A stretch of DNA of 64,000 bases from Paenibacillus solani (GTDB taxonomy: Bacteria > Bacillota > Bacilli > Paenibacillales > Paenibacillaceae), in contig NZ_LIUT01000006.1 in NCBI RefSeq assembly GCF_001277345.1, positions 320,245 through 384,244 of the forward strand. Direction: 5' to 3'. The position numbers and the translations under genes were made by a program. The notes under the pieces are model-generated. The model did no database searches. It was given only the letters and a program-made list of their open reading frames with translations, and was not told where the DNA came from. Shown here one piece after another: positions 8,996-18,167 of the stretch (its first letter is position 1; each line of letters begins with the position of its first letter).

Positions 8996-10615
8996 ATGAG
9001 AAGACCAAAATCATGGTTTCTGTTTCGTATGGCACTTGTATTAACCATGATCGCGTCGATGCTTGCTGCTTGCAGCGGCGGAGGCGAGGGGACGGAACCT
9101 GAGATGGGAGACGGTCAGGAAGCAGCACCTGCTGTGGTTGGTCTGGACCCATACGGAGATACAGGTGGGCTTACGCTGCCGCTGGTGCATAAGCCGACCA
9201 CGATTACATGGATGGTGGTAAGTGAGAAGACAAACCTTAATGATTCACTGCTTGCCAAAGAAATCGAAAAGCGCACAGGTATTAAAATCAACTTCCAGGC
9301 GTACTCACCGTCCACGTACAACGACAAGCTGAAGGTGACGGTCGCCTCCGGCAAGCTGCCGGATATTTTCCATGGCCTGACGCCATCGGAGCTGAAGAAG
9401 ATCGGCAAGCAGAAGGCGGTTGTTGCGATCAACGATCATCTCGACATGCTGCCGAATTTCAAACGTTTGTATGTTGACGAGAATCCTTTGGTCATTCCTT
9501 CTTATGCGGATGAAGCCGGGAACATTTATACCTGGCCGGTGGCGAATATCAACCGTGACGTGAACCATGGCTTCCTGTACCGTAAAGACATTTTCGACGG
9601 ACAAGGCATTAAGGAGTGGACGAACACCGAGGAATTCTATCAAGCACTCAAAAAACTGAAGGAGGCTTATCCGGATTCATATCCGTACGCTTCCAAGACG
9701 AAAGAGAATATTTTTCGCGACTGGGCATACGGATGGGGCATTGGCGGCGCCAACTATCCGGTATATTACGACGAGGCGGCTAAGATCTGGAAATATGCAA
9801 CCGTACAACCGGAGCATAAAGACATGCTCGATTTCATGAAGAAGCTGTACAAGGAAGAGCTCCTCGATCCGGAATTCATGACGGATACCGACGATTCCTG
9901 GACGGCGAAGATGACGAGCGGTAATAAATCCTTTGTTACCTATGACTGGATCGGCCGTCTGGACCTGTTCTACAACCAAGTAAAAGACCAGAACCCTGAT
10001 TATGACCTCCGCTACGGCAATCCTATCGGTCCAACGGGCAATGGCAAGACGCTCGAAAGCATTACGAATGGCTTCAGTATCGCCGTAGCGAACAATGATA
10101 ACAAAGAGGCGGCTCTGAAGCTGCTGGATTATTTGACTAGCCCATCTGGTGCGACCCTGGTGACAATGGGTGTAGAAGGCGAGACGTTTAGGATTGAAGG
10201 TGATAAAGCTATTTATCCGGAGCTGGCGGACGTTCCACTGGTGGATATCAGCGTGCTGGAGGACCGCTATGGCCTATGGCTGCAGGGCTTATATATCAAT
10301 GCCGACAAGCGCAGCGTGTACTTCAACTATACGGAGAAGGAACAGGAAGCTCAGGATAAGCTGCTGGATGGCAACAAATTTGAACCGCTCGATCCGGTTC
10401 TGAATTTCACGGACGACGAAACGTACGCCATCGCTGAAATTCAAACATCACTGAAAAAAATGGCGGATGAATTCAATGCGAAATACATTCTGAATAAAGA
10501 CTATGGCGACATGCAGTGGCAGCAGTGGCAGGTACAAGCCGAAAAGCAGGGCGCGAAGCAGATCGTCGACATTTTCAACGCTGCCCAGAAGAGATTGGAT
10601 AAAGCTGCGAACTAA
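8996..10615 (+). CDS. extracellular solute-binding lipoprotein (LplA type)
   Basis: 539 residues. Signal peptide with lipobox LAAC, lipidated Cys26, then a long family-1 sugar-binding protein of the LplA type found throughout Paenibacillus (TWMVVSEKTNLNDSLLAKEIEKRTGIKINF near the start, FSIAVANNDNKEAALKLLDYL near 365). Captures a sugar or oligosaccharide outside the membrane for an ABC importer. Start ATG 8996 follows AGGGGGA. No complete permease pair of the matching LplB/YtcP type is next to it; downstream are an AraC sensor-regulator, a decayed two-component pair and a permease fragment, so this may be the surviving part of a larger uptake locus or may use permeases elsewhere. Confidence 0.9.
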   Translation: MRRPKSWFLFRMALVLTMIASMLAACSGGGEGTEPEMGDGQEAAPAVVGLDPYGDTGGLTLPLVHKPTTITWMVVSEKTNLNDSLLAKEIEKRTGIKINFQAYSPSTYNDKLKVTVASGKLPDIFHGLTPSELKKIGKQKAVVAINDHLDMLPNFKRLYVDENPLVIPSYADEAGNIYTWPVANINRDVNHGFLYRKDIFDGQGIKEWTNTEEFYQALKKLKEAYPDSYPYASKTKENIFRDWAYGWGIGGANYPVYYDEAAKIWKYATVQPEHKDMLDFMKKLYKEELLDPEFMTDTDDSWTAKMTSGNKSFVTYDWIGRLDLFYNQVKDQNPDYDLRYGNPIGPTGNGKTLESITNGFSIAVANNDNKEAALKLLDYLTSPSGATLVTMGVEGETFRIEGDKAIYPELADVPLVDISVLEDRYGLWLQGLYINADKRSVYFNYTEKEQEAQDKLLDGNKFEPLDPVLNFTDDETYAIAEIQTSLKKMADEFNAKYILNKDYGDMQWQQWQVQAEKQGAKQIVDIFNAAQKRLDKAAN

Positions 10616-10682
10616 GCAGGGAAGGGACCGTAGCCATGCATGTTGAATATGAAGGGATGACTTCAAGAAAGGTGAATCCATA

Positions 10683-12911
10683 ATGAATCGATTGATCGCC
10701 AAGAGAGGATTGCTTCAGATTTTCTTCGCTCTGCAACTGGTCATCGGCATCATGTTCATATTCAATTACATTGTGTACAAAAATTCCATCAGCGGGATAT
10801 ATGAAAAGGTGAGCGACAACAACCGAATGGTGATCAAAAATGTCATTCAATCGTTTGATACCAGTTTCTCCTCCGTCAACAATCTTATTTTCAACATTCA
10901 TGCGCTTCCTTCGGACCGGATTCTGACGGACGCGGGTGGGCTTGACATGGAAAAGGTCATATCCCTGCAGGACAGCTTAACAAGCATTGTGTCCAATTTG
11001 GATATTGTGGAGGACGTGATCATCTCATTCAATGATCGTGATCTTGCCATTACGACCCGGGGAACGAGCAGCCTGGACACTCTCTTTGACAGACGTTACA
11101 TATCACAGCGCTACAACTCTATGTTCTGGAGAAATTTTATGCGTTCCGAGCATGGATTTACCGTATTTCCAGCCGAGGATTATGCGGATCTTAACAGTGG
11201 CTATGGACGCAATTTGATGGTTGCGGTGGATGGGAACAAGGTCCGGATGTCAAACAAGAACCTCATGATTTTTATCGATGTAAGCAAGCTGTTGAAAGGA
11301 ATCGACCTGAATTCAATGATTCCCGGCGCTTCGCTGATCGTCCTGGACTCCAATCGTAACGTAATCCTCAGCACGGAGAAGGACCTGGACTTGGTCGACA
11401 TTTTGAACGACGTGTACTTTAATCCTTCTCAGGAAGCTTCCCTGACGAATGGCAATTACGAATACAACTTTTATAAGTCCGACTATAACGGGTTCATCTA
11501 TATCAATAAGCTGCCTTACAAATTTCAAAATATCGACTCCGTGACCAATGCCAACCAGTGGATTATGTACGGAGCGATTGTACTGGCCGTGCTGTTGTCG
11601 CTTCTGTTAAGCGTCTACCTGTATCGACCTGTCAAAAATATCGTCAAGCTGCTTGGAGGCAACACGCTGAAGGGGAATGATTTCGTAAAAATTCAGAGCG
11701 GGATCATCAAAGTGCAGCGGGAGAACGAATCGCTCAAGAAGCAAATGGAACTTGTTGAGGAAGAAATTCGGAGAGGCGTGTTCCTGCAGACCCTGGACGG
11801 ACAGAATCATTCGCGTGAACAGGAAATTCAAATGCAGAAGCAGTACACGTATCTTTTCCAGAGCAGGCATTTCGTTATGGCAGCCATCTACTTAAAGCCG
11901 GACACTGAAAGCGAGTTCGTGCTGGAGGAATTAACGGCAACAATCCGGAAGGATCTGGCTGAGCGTTATGAGCATGCGATCGTTTATCATACTGAGCATT
12001 TAAAGTTTCTGGCGCTGATCGGCTTTGACCAGCCATCGGAGCGCATTAAGTTAGTGCAGAGGTTTGAGCAATTTCTTGAGGCCGCCAAGAAGGACTATTT
12101 GCAGTCATTCGATGTATGGGGATGCGTCAGTCGCTCTTACGAATCTAAGATCAGCAACTGCCGCGCTGCCTCTGAGGATATTAAGGACGGGCTGCTGTAC
12201 AGGCATGTAAACGAGGATAACTGTGTCGTCGACACAGAACGAATCCGGTATGTCCCAGAGCTGTACTTCCCAATCCAGGAGATTGAAAAGCTGAGCAATT
12301 GCATGCTGAGCGGTAAAGTGGAGGAAGGGCTGCGGATCGTCAATGAAATCATTCAGGAAAATGTCTCTGTGCAGATTCATCATCATCAGATGATCCATAT
12401 TGCCAAGAGCATGTTTTTTATCGTCCTACAGCAGGCGGAGTCCTCTACGGTAGACCGTAGCGAATTGTTTCGTTTGGAAAGCGCTTTTATCGACAAGGTC
12501 GATCAGGCATTTACTTATAAGGAGATTCTGGATGCGCTTGTTGAGGTGATCCCGGTAGTTGCGAACATGCGTAACCACGATCCGCGCAGCAAGCTGAATC
12601 CGGCGTTTATTACCCAATATATCGAGCTTCATTATATGGAGAATCTGTACCTGGACCATATGGCTGAAGTGCTGGATACAAGCTCGAAATATTTCTCGAA
12701 TTATTTCAAGAAGACATTCGGCGTGAATTATGTGGAGTATTTGAACAGAGTTAGATTATCGCATGCCCGTGAATATCTTCGGAATACGGACCTGAGTATT
12801 GCTGAAATCGGTGAGAAGACGGGATATTCGAACTCTTCCACATTTACGACAACCTTTAAGAAGTACTGCGGTGTCTCGCCGAGCGAATATCGGAAAACAT
12901 CAGGAAAATAA
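10683..12911 (+). CDS. membrane-sensor AraC family transcriptional regulator
   Basis: 742 residues. An N-terminal membrane helix (about 10-32), an extracellular sensing region to about 290, a second helix (about 295-315, IVLALLLSLLLSVYLY), a coiled-coil linker, then a cytoplasmic region ending in a two-helix-turn-helix AraC domain (about 640-738; LYLDHMAEVLDTSSKYFSNY, then SIAEIGEKTGYSNSSTF). This one-component layout replaces a two-component pair in Paenibacillus sugar-uptake loci. Start ATG 10683 follows GAAAGGTGA. It lies 67 bp after the solute-binding gene and most likely controls it in response to the bound sugar (inference). A strong terminator follows. Confidence 0.88.
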   Translation: MNRLIAKRGLLQIFFALQLVIGIMFIFNYIVYKNSISGIYEKVSDNNRMVIKNVIQSFDTSFSSVNNLIFNIHALPSDRILTDAGGLDMEKVISLQDSLTSIVSNLDIVEDVIISFNDRDLAITTRGTSSLDTLFDRRYISQRYNSMFWRNFMRSEHGFTVFPAEDYADLNSGYGRNLMVAVDGNKVRMSNKNLMIFIDVSKLLKGIDLNSMIPGASLIVLDSNRNVILSTEKDLDLVDILNDVYFNPSQEASLTNGNYEYNFYKSDYNGFIYINKLPYKFQNIDSVTNANQWIMYGAIVLAVLLSLLLSVYLYRPVKNIVKLLGGNTLKGNDFVKIQSGIIKVQRENESLKKQMELVEEEIRRGVFLQTLDGQNHSREQEIQMQKQYTYLFQSRHFVMAAIYLKPDTESEFVLEELTATIRKDLAERYEHAIVYHTEHLKFLALIGFDQPSERIKLVQRFEQFLEAAKKDYLQSFDVWGCVSRSYESKISNCRAASEDIKDGLLYRHVNEDNCVVDTERIRYVPELYFPIQEIEKLSNCMLSGKVEEGLRIVNEIIQENVSVQIHHHQMIHIAKSMFFIVLQQAESSTVDRSELFRLESAFIDKVDQAFTYKEILDALVEVIPVVANMRNHDPRSKLNPAFITQYIELHYMENLYLDHMAEVLDTSSKYFSNYFKKTFGVNYVEYLNRVRLSHAREYLRNTDLSIAEIGEKTGYSNSSTFTTTFKKYCGVSPSEYRKTSGK

Positions 12912-13017
12912 AGCGGAGCAGGATGGTTCAATATGAAGGTGGCATCCACGATTCAACGAAACAGTTGCTCCCTAAAACCGACTGACTATAATGCTATCGA
13001 GATGCAGTCTGTTCATC

Positions 13018-13049
13018 AGAGTATCCGTCATTGACGGATACTCTTTTTT
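13018..13049 (+). terminator. intrinsic terminator after the AraC regulator
   Basis: Perfect 12-bp stem AGAGTATCCGTC / GACGGATACTCT with an ATT loop, followed by seven T. Confidence 0.9.
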
Positions 13050-13176
13050 ACTCCGGCAGGCCTTTTAAGAGTATCAGGTGGATAAACAAGCCATTTAGAA
13101 AGCCTTTACAAAACCACGGTGCGGGTCCTAGACTTAAGGGATAGAAGCATGCATGTCAGCAGGGGGGGATGACCTT

Positions 13177-14977
13177 ATGATGGAGCGTATCAAGCAATGG
13201 GCCAGCGGGTTGAACTCGATCCGCAACCGTATTTTTTTCTCCATCCTGCTGTTTTTGGTTATTCCATTTCTGCTTTCCAATCAGTATTTGGATAAGCCTA
13301 TGGAGAGAGCGATCGAACAGAAGATCGCAAAGTCTTCGCAGGATGCACTGGTTCTGATGACCTTTAACGTTCAATTGTTTCTGGAGGATATGCTGAACTC
13401 GGCAGTCGATATCACCACCAATGATGACACTAAGAAAATGCTTAAGGATCCGGATGCCTTCACCCATTGGCAGAAGCTCAGACTGAATGATGTGACGCTT
13501 AACCGTTCGTTCAGCTCGTATTTCTCGAACACTTACGTCACTCTTTTCGACCGTCACGGGAATTGGTACAGCACCCGCTATCTGGAGGAGAGCCGTTATC
13601 AGGAGTACATTCATTCCGACTGGTATGAGAAGATGATAAGCCACCCTTATCAAATCCGCTGGATGTTTAATAACCAACAGTTTCTATACATTGACCGTGA
13701 GCCGATCATATCCCTTGTGAAGAGTATCACAGAGCTTCAGAGCAATCAGAATATCGGCATGATCGTATTTAGCGTCACCGAGAAAGATATTCGCAAATAT
13801 TTGACCGGACTTGAGGGCGATGTGTATCTTGTGGATAAAGAGGGAAATATCGTCTCCAGCCCGAACAGGGAGATGATTGGCAAGAATGTCTCCGAAGAGT
13901 CCTATATGTCCGGCTTGTGGACAAAACGCAGAGGGCAGGCCATGGTGGAGAAAGCGGACCAGAAATACATCGTGAATTTTGATACGGTGGATTTGAACGG
14001 ATAGAAAATCGTACAGAAGGTTCCCTACGATGCTGTCTTCAAGGAGATATACGACCTGCGCAAAACCAAATCACTCATTGTGCTGCTGATCTTTGGTATC
14101 TTTGCAGTGATTACGCTGTCTATTTCATACGGAATGTCTCGTCCCCTCAAACTGTTGAAGAAACGGATGCAGGTGTTAGGAGAAAGATTTCCATTCCGTA
14201 TTGTCAGTGGCAGGTCCAAAGGAAATTTCATCTCTTATCGAAACTTACAATAAAATGGTTACCGAAATTCGTCAGCTGCTGAACCGGGTGAAAGACGAGT
14301 ATCAGCAGAAGGAGGATATGCGGTTTCGTGCGCTCCAGGCGCAGATCAACCCGCATTTCGTGCTGAATACGCTGAACAATATTAAGTGGATGGCTTATAT
14401 ACGCAATGATAAAGAAGTCGGCGATATGCTTTCCAGCCTGGGCGCCGTTCTCGAGCAGAGCATCGGGCGTGGTGGAACGCTGATTCCGCTGCGGCAGGAA
14501 ATTCAGTATATCGAGAATTATATTGAGCTGATGAAAATGAAGTTTAATGACAAGCTGTCGATGGAATATGACATTGAAGATGAGCTTATGGATCAGGAAG
14601 TCATCAAAATCATGCTGCAGCCTGTGATCGAGAACAGCCTGATTCATGGCATTGAGCCGATGAACGGAGCAGGCAGAATCATTGTCCGAGCCAGATTGGA
14701 GGATGACCATTTCCTATTAACGGCCGAAGATAACGGTGTCGTCATTTCTCCCGAGAAGCTGCAGGAACTGGAAGCGAGGCTGGCGGCTGGATCGGAAGAG
14801 CTGCCTGAGCGCATCGGCATCAAGAATGTGCATGATCGCATTCGACTTCAGTATGGAGAGCCTTACGGCATCCAAATTCACAGCAAAGTTCATGAAGGGA
14901 CAACGGTGGCATTTTTGCTTCCGTTCAAAAAAGTGCAGGAAGGGGATCACGATGACCTTATAAGTGATGCTGGCTGA
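13177..14977 (+). pseudogene. decayed YesM-type sensor histidine kinase
   Basis: A full kinase can be followed but the frame is broken twice. Bases 13177-14001 encode the N-terminal membrane helix (SIRNRIFFSILLFLVIPFLL) and extracellular sensor, stopping at an in-frame TAG (14002-14004) between DLNG and KIVQKVPYDAV. The same frame then continues through a second membrane helix and RPLKLLKKRMQ of the HAMP region, and shifts by one base around 14180-14187. The rest (about 14184-14977) carries the kinase core with QINPHFVLNTLNNIKW (phosphoacceptor His), IENSLIHG and GIKNVHDRIRLQYG. The TAG probably replaces a Trp or Gln codon. ATG 13177 follows AGGGGGGG. Not expected to yield a working kinase. 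Confidence 0.88.
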
Positions 14978-15133
14978 TGACGAACTACTTGTTCGCTTGG
15001 GGATTAAATCGTTGATCGAATGGGAAAAGCACGGCTTTTCCTTTATTGGTGATGCCCCGGACGGCGTAAAAGCGCTTGAGCTGATGGAGAAGGAAGTGCC
15101 GGATATCCTGCTTACCGATATTATCATGCCCCG
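14952..15133 (+). pseudogene. truncated response regulator (YesN type), receiver fragment
   Basis: Starts at ATG 14952 behind AGGGGA, overlapping the kinase end as is normal for YesM/YesN pairs, but reads M-T-L-stop (TAA 14961-14963). From GTG 14964 or ATG 14967 the frame continues MLADDELLVRLGIKSLIEWEKHG... to ILLTDIIMP, covering the receiver domain up to and including the phospho-acceptor Asp of LLTD. Right after DIIMP the sequence becomes the 3' part of an ABC permease gene, so the remaining receiver, linker and AraC DNA-binding domain were lost by deletion. Four lesions in about 1.1 kb show that this signalling pair is dead. Confidence 0.85.
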
Positions 15134-15427
15134 GTCCGGACCTTCCTCCAGATCCTGCTTCCAATCGTGAAGCCGGGTATCGGCGCCTTGTTCATTTTGA
15201 ACTTCGTGCAGGTATGGAACGACTATCTCTGGCAGCTTGTCATCGGCCAGGATAAACAGATGAAGACGCTGATGGTCGGTGTTGCAACACTGATGCAGGA
15301 CCTCAATCCGAATTTTGCCTACAAAATGACAGGGGCTACGGTGGCCGCGATACCGATGCTCATTATCTTCATCATGTTCCAGAAATACTTCACAAGCGGT
15401 ATCTCGATCGGTGCAGTTAAGGAATAA
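15131..15427 (+). pseudogene. C-terminal fragment of a carbohydrate ABC transporter permease (MalG type)
   Basis: About 98 codons in the +1 frame relative to the preceding receiver fragment: VRTFLQILLPIVKPG, then NFVQVWNDYLWQLV, and the typical MalG-type end GISIGAVKE. This is the last third of a CUT1 inner-membrane permease after the EAA loop. It has no start codon or ribosome binding site of its own and joins the response regulator fragment at about 15131-15136. The ending GAVKE is of the MalG kind, unlike the GSIKG ending of the YtcP-type permease at 28884, so it came from a different sort of transporter. Confidence 0.85.
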
Positions 15428-15466
15428 TGACAAGCTCCGCGTATGTGGAGATCAATAGCATTAAGA

Positions 15467-15503
15467 AGCATCCTCGCCGGGAATTTGGCGGGGATGCTTT
15501 TTT
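15467..15503 (+). terminator. intrinsic terminator after the permease fragment
   Basis: Stem AGCATCCTCGCC / GGCGGGGATGCT (one G-T pair) with an 8-nt loop and a run of T. It was presumably the end of the original transport operon. Confidence 0.85.
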
Positions 15504-15531
15504 GCTGTACATTCTTTTTTCAAAATAGCGG

Positions 15532-15573
15532 TTGACAGTCGAAAGAAAATCATATATCTTGATATTAAGGTAA
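15532..15573 (+). promoter_or_regulatory. promoter with embedded operator 1 of the mhqP/mhqN-like pair
   Basis: TTGACA (15532-15537), 17-bp spacer and TATCTT (15555-15560). The -10 lies inside ATATCTTGATATTAAGGTAA (15554-15573), an imperfect copy of the perfect palindrome found 120 bp downstream. A repressor bound here would block polymerase directly. Confidence 0.7.
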
Positions 15574-15673
15574 ATAACTATATAAAAGTAAGTAGATAGA
15601 AAGGGGTAAGTTTGAAGGTGTTTAAACGTTAGCTAAGTGAATAAGTGAAGCATGTTAATCATTCTACAGGTTT

Positions 15674-15693
15674 ATATCTTAATATTAAGATAT
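15674..15693. promoter_or_regulatory. operator 2, perfect 20-bp palindrome
   Basis: ATATCTTAATATTAAGATAT is a perfect inverted repeat of two 10-bp arms, 64 bp before the mhqP-like start codon. The ATCT...AGAT outer halves resemble the MhqR box known from Bacillus subtilis, which fits the genes it precedes. Confidence 0.7.
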
Positions 15694-15756
15694 GAGTGAG
15701 CTCGTGTTGTTGAAGGATTTCTATAGATTACAAAAATGAAAATGGAGGCGTACAAG

Positions 15757-16161
15757 ATGGCTATAGATCTTGGATTGTTGATACTTCGTTTGGTGGTTGG
15801 GTTGTCGTTCATGGCGCATGGCGCGCAGAAGCTGTTTGGATGGTTTGGCGGTTACGGGCCGAAAGGGACGGGCGGCTGGATGGAATCGATTGGCATTAAG
15901 CCTGGAGTGGCAGTCGCGGTGCTGTCAGGTTTGATGGAACTGGTTGGCGGGCTGCTGTTTGCAGCCGGTTTCCTCACAGTGCTTGGCGCTGCGCTGATTA
16001 CGCTGACAATGCTGGGTGCGATTGTGAAGGTGCATGGCCAAAATGGATATTGGGCCACAGCCAATGGTTATGAGTATAATCTGCTGTTGATCGCCGTATC
16101 GGTAGCAGTAGCACTGACGGGTGCAGGCGCATACTCGCTGGATGCGGTCATATTTAACTAA
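15757..16161 (+). CDS. mhqP: DoxX family membrane protein (MhqP-like)
   Basis: 134 residues. Small DoxX-family membrane protein: a first helix LGLLILRLVVGLSFMAHGAQKLFGWFGG and three more hydrophobic segments. In B. subtilis MhqP belongs to the quinone/diamide-stress regulon repressed by MhqR, together with the nitroreductase MhqN, whose homologue follows here after 21 bp. Start at ATG 15757 chosen because GGAGG (15744-15748) sits 8 bp upstream; an ATG at 15736 has none. Transcription probably starts at the TTGACA/TATCTT promoter at 15532, giving a 190-nt leader that contains the second operator. Confidence 0.82.
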   Translation: MAIDLGLLILRLVVGLSFMAHGAQKLFGWFGGYGPKGTGGWMESIGIKPGVAVAVLSGLMELVGGLLFAAGFLTVLGAALITLTMLGAIVKVHGQNGYWATANGYEYNLLLIAVSVAVALTGAGAYSLDAVIFN

Positions 16162-16182
16162 TAGATGAGGAGCGTGCAGGAT

Positions 16183-16809
16183 ATGAGTGATCTAACTACA
16201 TTAATCAAGAGCCGAAGATCGGCTAATCTGTTTATGGAAGGCATCGAAATTCCCGATCAAGATTTGAATGAACTATTTAATGAAGTTAAATATGCTCCTT
16301 CGGCTTTTAATTTGCAGCATGCACACTATGTTGTGGTTAAGGACCCCGATATCAAGCACAAAGTGTACGAAGCCGCCCAGAAGCAGTATAAGATACTCAC
16401 CGCATCGGCCGTTCTCGTTGTCCTGGGGAATCAGCTGGCGTACAAGGATATCGGAAGAATGAATGAAGGCTTCCTGAATTTAGGCGTGATTGATAAGCTG
16501 GAATATGACATGACGGTGGAATCAGTGACAAGCTTTTATGAAAATGGGGGACCATCCTTCATGAGAGAAGAAGCCATACGTAACGCCAGTTTATCCGCGA
16601 TGTTATTGATGATGGCAGCCAAAGATAAAGGCTGGGATACTTGTCCGATGATCGGATTTGATCCCGAGGCGCTGCTGAAGGAATTAAACATTCCGGATGC
16701 TTATGTGCCCGTCATGCTGATTGCTATCGGCAAGGAGGATACAAGGAAGCCGCGTCCGCGCGGTTATCGCAAACCGGTACTGGAATTTGTAAGCTATAAT
16801 CAATTTTGA
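16183..16809 (+). CDS. mhqN: nitroreductase family protein (MhqN-like)
   Basis: 208 residues. FMN-dependent nitroreductase fold: LIKSRRSANLF near the start and PSAFNLQHAHYVVVKD at 36-51 (flavin-binding), DTCPMIGFDPEALLKELNIP near 160, RPRGYRKP at the end. Likely reduces quinones or nitro compounds with NAD(P)H in the cytoplasm. ATG 16183 is taken as the start because AGGAG and GCAGGA lie just upstream and it removes six residues not typical of the family. Second gene of the mhqP-mhqN unit; a terminator follows at once. Confidence 0.85.
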   Translation: MSDLTTLIKSRRSANLFMEGIEIPDQDLNELFNEVKYAPSAFNLQHAHYVVVKDPDIKHKVYEAAQKQYKILTASAVLVVLGNQLAYKDIGRMNEGFLNLGVIDKLEYDMTVESVTSFYENGGPSFMREEAIRNASLSAMLLMMAAKDKGWDTCPMIGFDPEALLKELNIPDAYVPVMLIAIGKEDTRKPRPRGYRKPVLEFVSYNQF

Positions 16810-16830
16810 TGGGCATGAATATGAGGAAGA

Positions 16831-16872
16831 AGCTCTCGCTGGAGGTTTAAAGATCCGGCGGGAGCTTTTTTT
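16831..16872 (+). terminator. intrinsic terminator of the mhq-like operon
   Basis: Stem AGCTCTCGCTGGA / TCCGGCGGGAGCT with two G-T pairs, loop of 10, and seven T. Confidence 0.88.
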
Positions 16873-16983
16873 CGTACCAGCAATAAACATTCTTCTCCGT
16901 AATGACGATGATGAATATAAAGAGATCGGTGCAGTTTCTCGTTCCAGTGGTGTTCGATACTTTATGTAAGGGAGGTGAATGAA

Positions 16984-18090
16984 ATGAAGATCGGGAAGCG
17001 GCTATATCAGCGATATGGACCAACCGTGGTTTTGGTCGCTCTGGCATTTCTGATGGCAGCATGTACGAACGATATGCCGCCGTCAGAGATTCATCCTGCT
17101 TCGACAGCTGCCGCTCAGAGTGAAGAGGGGACGGCAAATGACAAGGAATGGTTGCCGGTCGCCAAGGAGAGCGTACAGATGGTATTTCTGCATGGAGATC
17201 AGGATGATGTTCAAGCCACACAAGAAACGGAGCTGCCTGAGGAGGAACCTAAGCGGGATCCGGTGGAAGCAGTTCTGGGTATGTATGAAGCACTTCAGGC
17301 GAACGATTCTAAAGCGTATTTCCGTCTAGCTGACATACCGAGCATCCGTATTTCCCCCGCCAAGCTGAAATTAACATTTGAAGAGGCTGGGAAGCGGGAA
17401 GTAAAACCGGAACGATTCAAGCTATTTGATAAAGCGGTGCTTGATTCGGAAAGCAGCCGGTTGTTGTCTCTTACATACGGCAGTCAGGCCGAGATCGTGC
17501 TGGAGGAGCTTAGCCAGGGCGATTTTCATATATGGTTTGTGACGGCGTTTACGGATGGACTTAAGGTAGTGGAGCAGTCCACGGTCTATCCCGGAGCTTA
17601 CGAGCTGGGAAGAGAGGCAGAGTTAGAGGAGCTTGTTGCTGAGGAAATCCGCCGTACCGCAGAGGACAGAGGATTACTGGCAGCAAGAGCGAAGGAGCCC
17701 CTATGGAACCCGGTGCAGAGCGTTTCCTTGCTCTATCAGGCAGCCCAGGCAGAGGATGAGGAAACTTTCTTCGCGATGTCGGGTGGAGACGAAGGGTATT
17801 TCGCAGGTCAGCATACATGGGATATGTCGGAATTTTCCGAAACGATGAAATCGGTTGAGAGCGTGCAGCAGATGCTGATCAAATCAGTATCACGCGGAAA
17901 CATCGCTGAAACCTACATAGCAGAATATGATAAACGTTTCGGCTCTGACTGGCAGTTCATTGTGGCTTGGAATCCGGAGGATGGGGAAGAAAGTAAAGGC
18001 ACATCCTGGATTATGGCTCCAAGCGGGGACGGGACGAGGTATGTTGTAAAACAGACACTGACTGGCAATTTAGACCCTTTCTTAAAATGA
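16984..18090 (+). CDS. putative lipoprotein of unknown function
   Basis: 368 residues. Signal peptide with lipobox LMAAC, lipidated Cys27, followed by a charged, low-complexity linker to about residue 80. Two similar alpha/beta segments follow: one starting AVLGMYEALQANDSKAYFRLAD and one starting SLLYQAAQAEDEETFFAMSGG, each ahead of a sheet-rich stretch. This resembles two NTF2-like or DUF4878-type repeats, but I do not recognise a named family. ATG 16984 follows GGGAGGTG by 6 bp. It ends at a strong hairpin shared with the convergent gene. Confidence 0.8.
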   Translation: MKIGKRLYQRYGPTVVLVALAFLMAACTNDMPPSEIHPASTAAAQSEEGTANDKEWLPVAKESVQMVFLHGDQDDVQATQETELPEEEPKRDPVEAVLGMYEALQANDSKAYFRLADIPSIRISPAKLKLTFEEAGKREVKPERFKLFDKAVLDSESSRLLSLTYGSQAEIVLEELSQGDFHIWFVTAFTDGLKVVEQSTVYPGAYELGREAELEELVAEEIRRTAEDRGLLAARAKEPLWNPVQSVSLLYQAAQAEDEETFFAMSGGDEGYFAGQHTWDMSEFSETMKSVESVQQMLIKSVSRGNIAETYIAEYDKRFGSDWQFIVAWNPEDGEESKGTSWIMAPSGDGTRYVVKQTLTGNLDPFLK

Positions 18091-18110
18091 GGAATGGAAT
18101 ACATACAAAT

Positions 18111-18141
18111 AACAGCCCTGCTCATGAAGAGCAGGGCTGTT
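18111..18141. terminator. hairpin between convergent genes
   Basis: Perfect 13-bp stem AACAGCCCTGCTC / GAGCAGGGCTGTT with a 5-nt loop. It has no long T run on either side, but its place between two converging genes suggests bidirectional termination. Confidence 0.65.
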
Positions 18142-18167
18142 ATGCTAAGGTCAAAGGGCTGGCCTGT

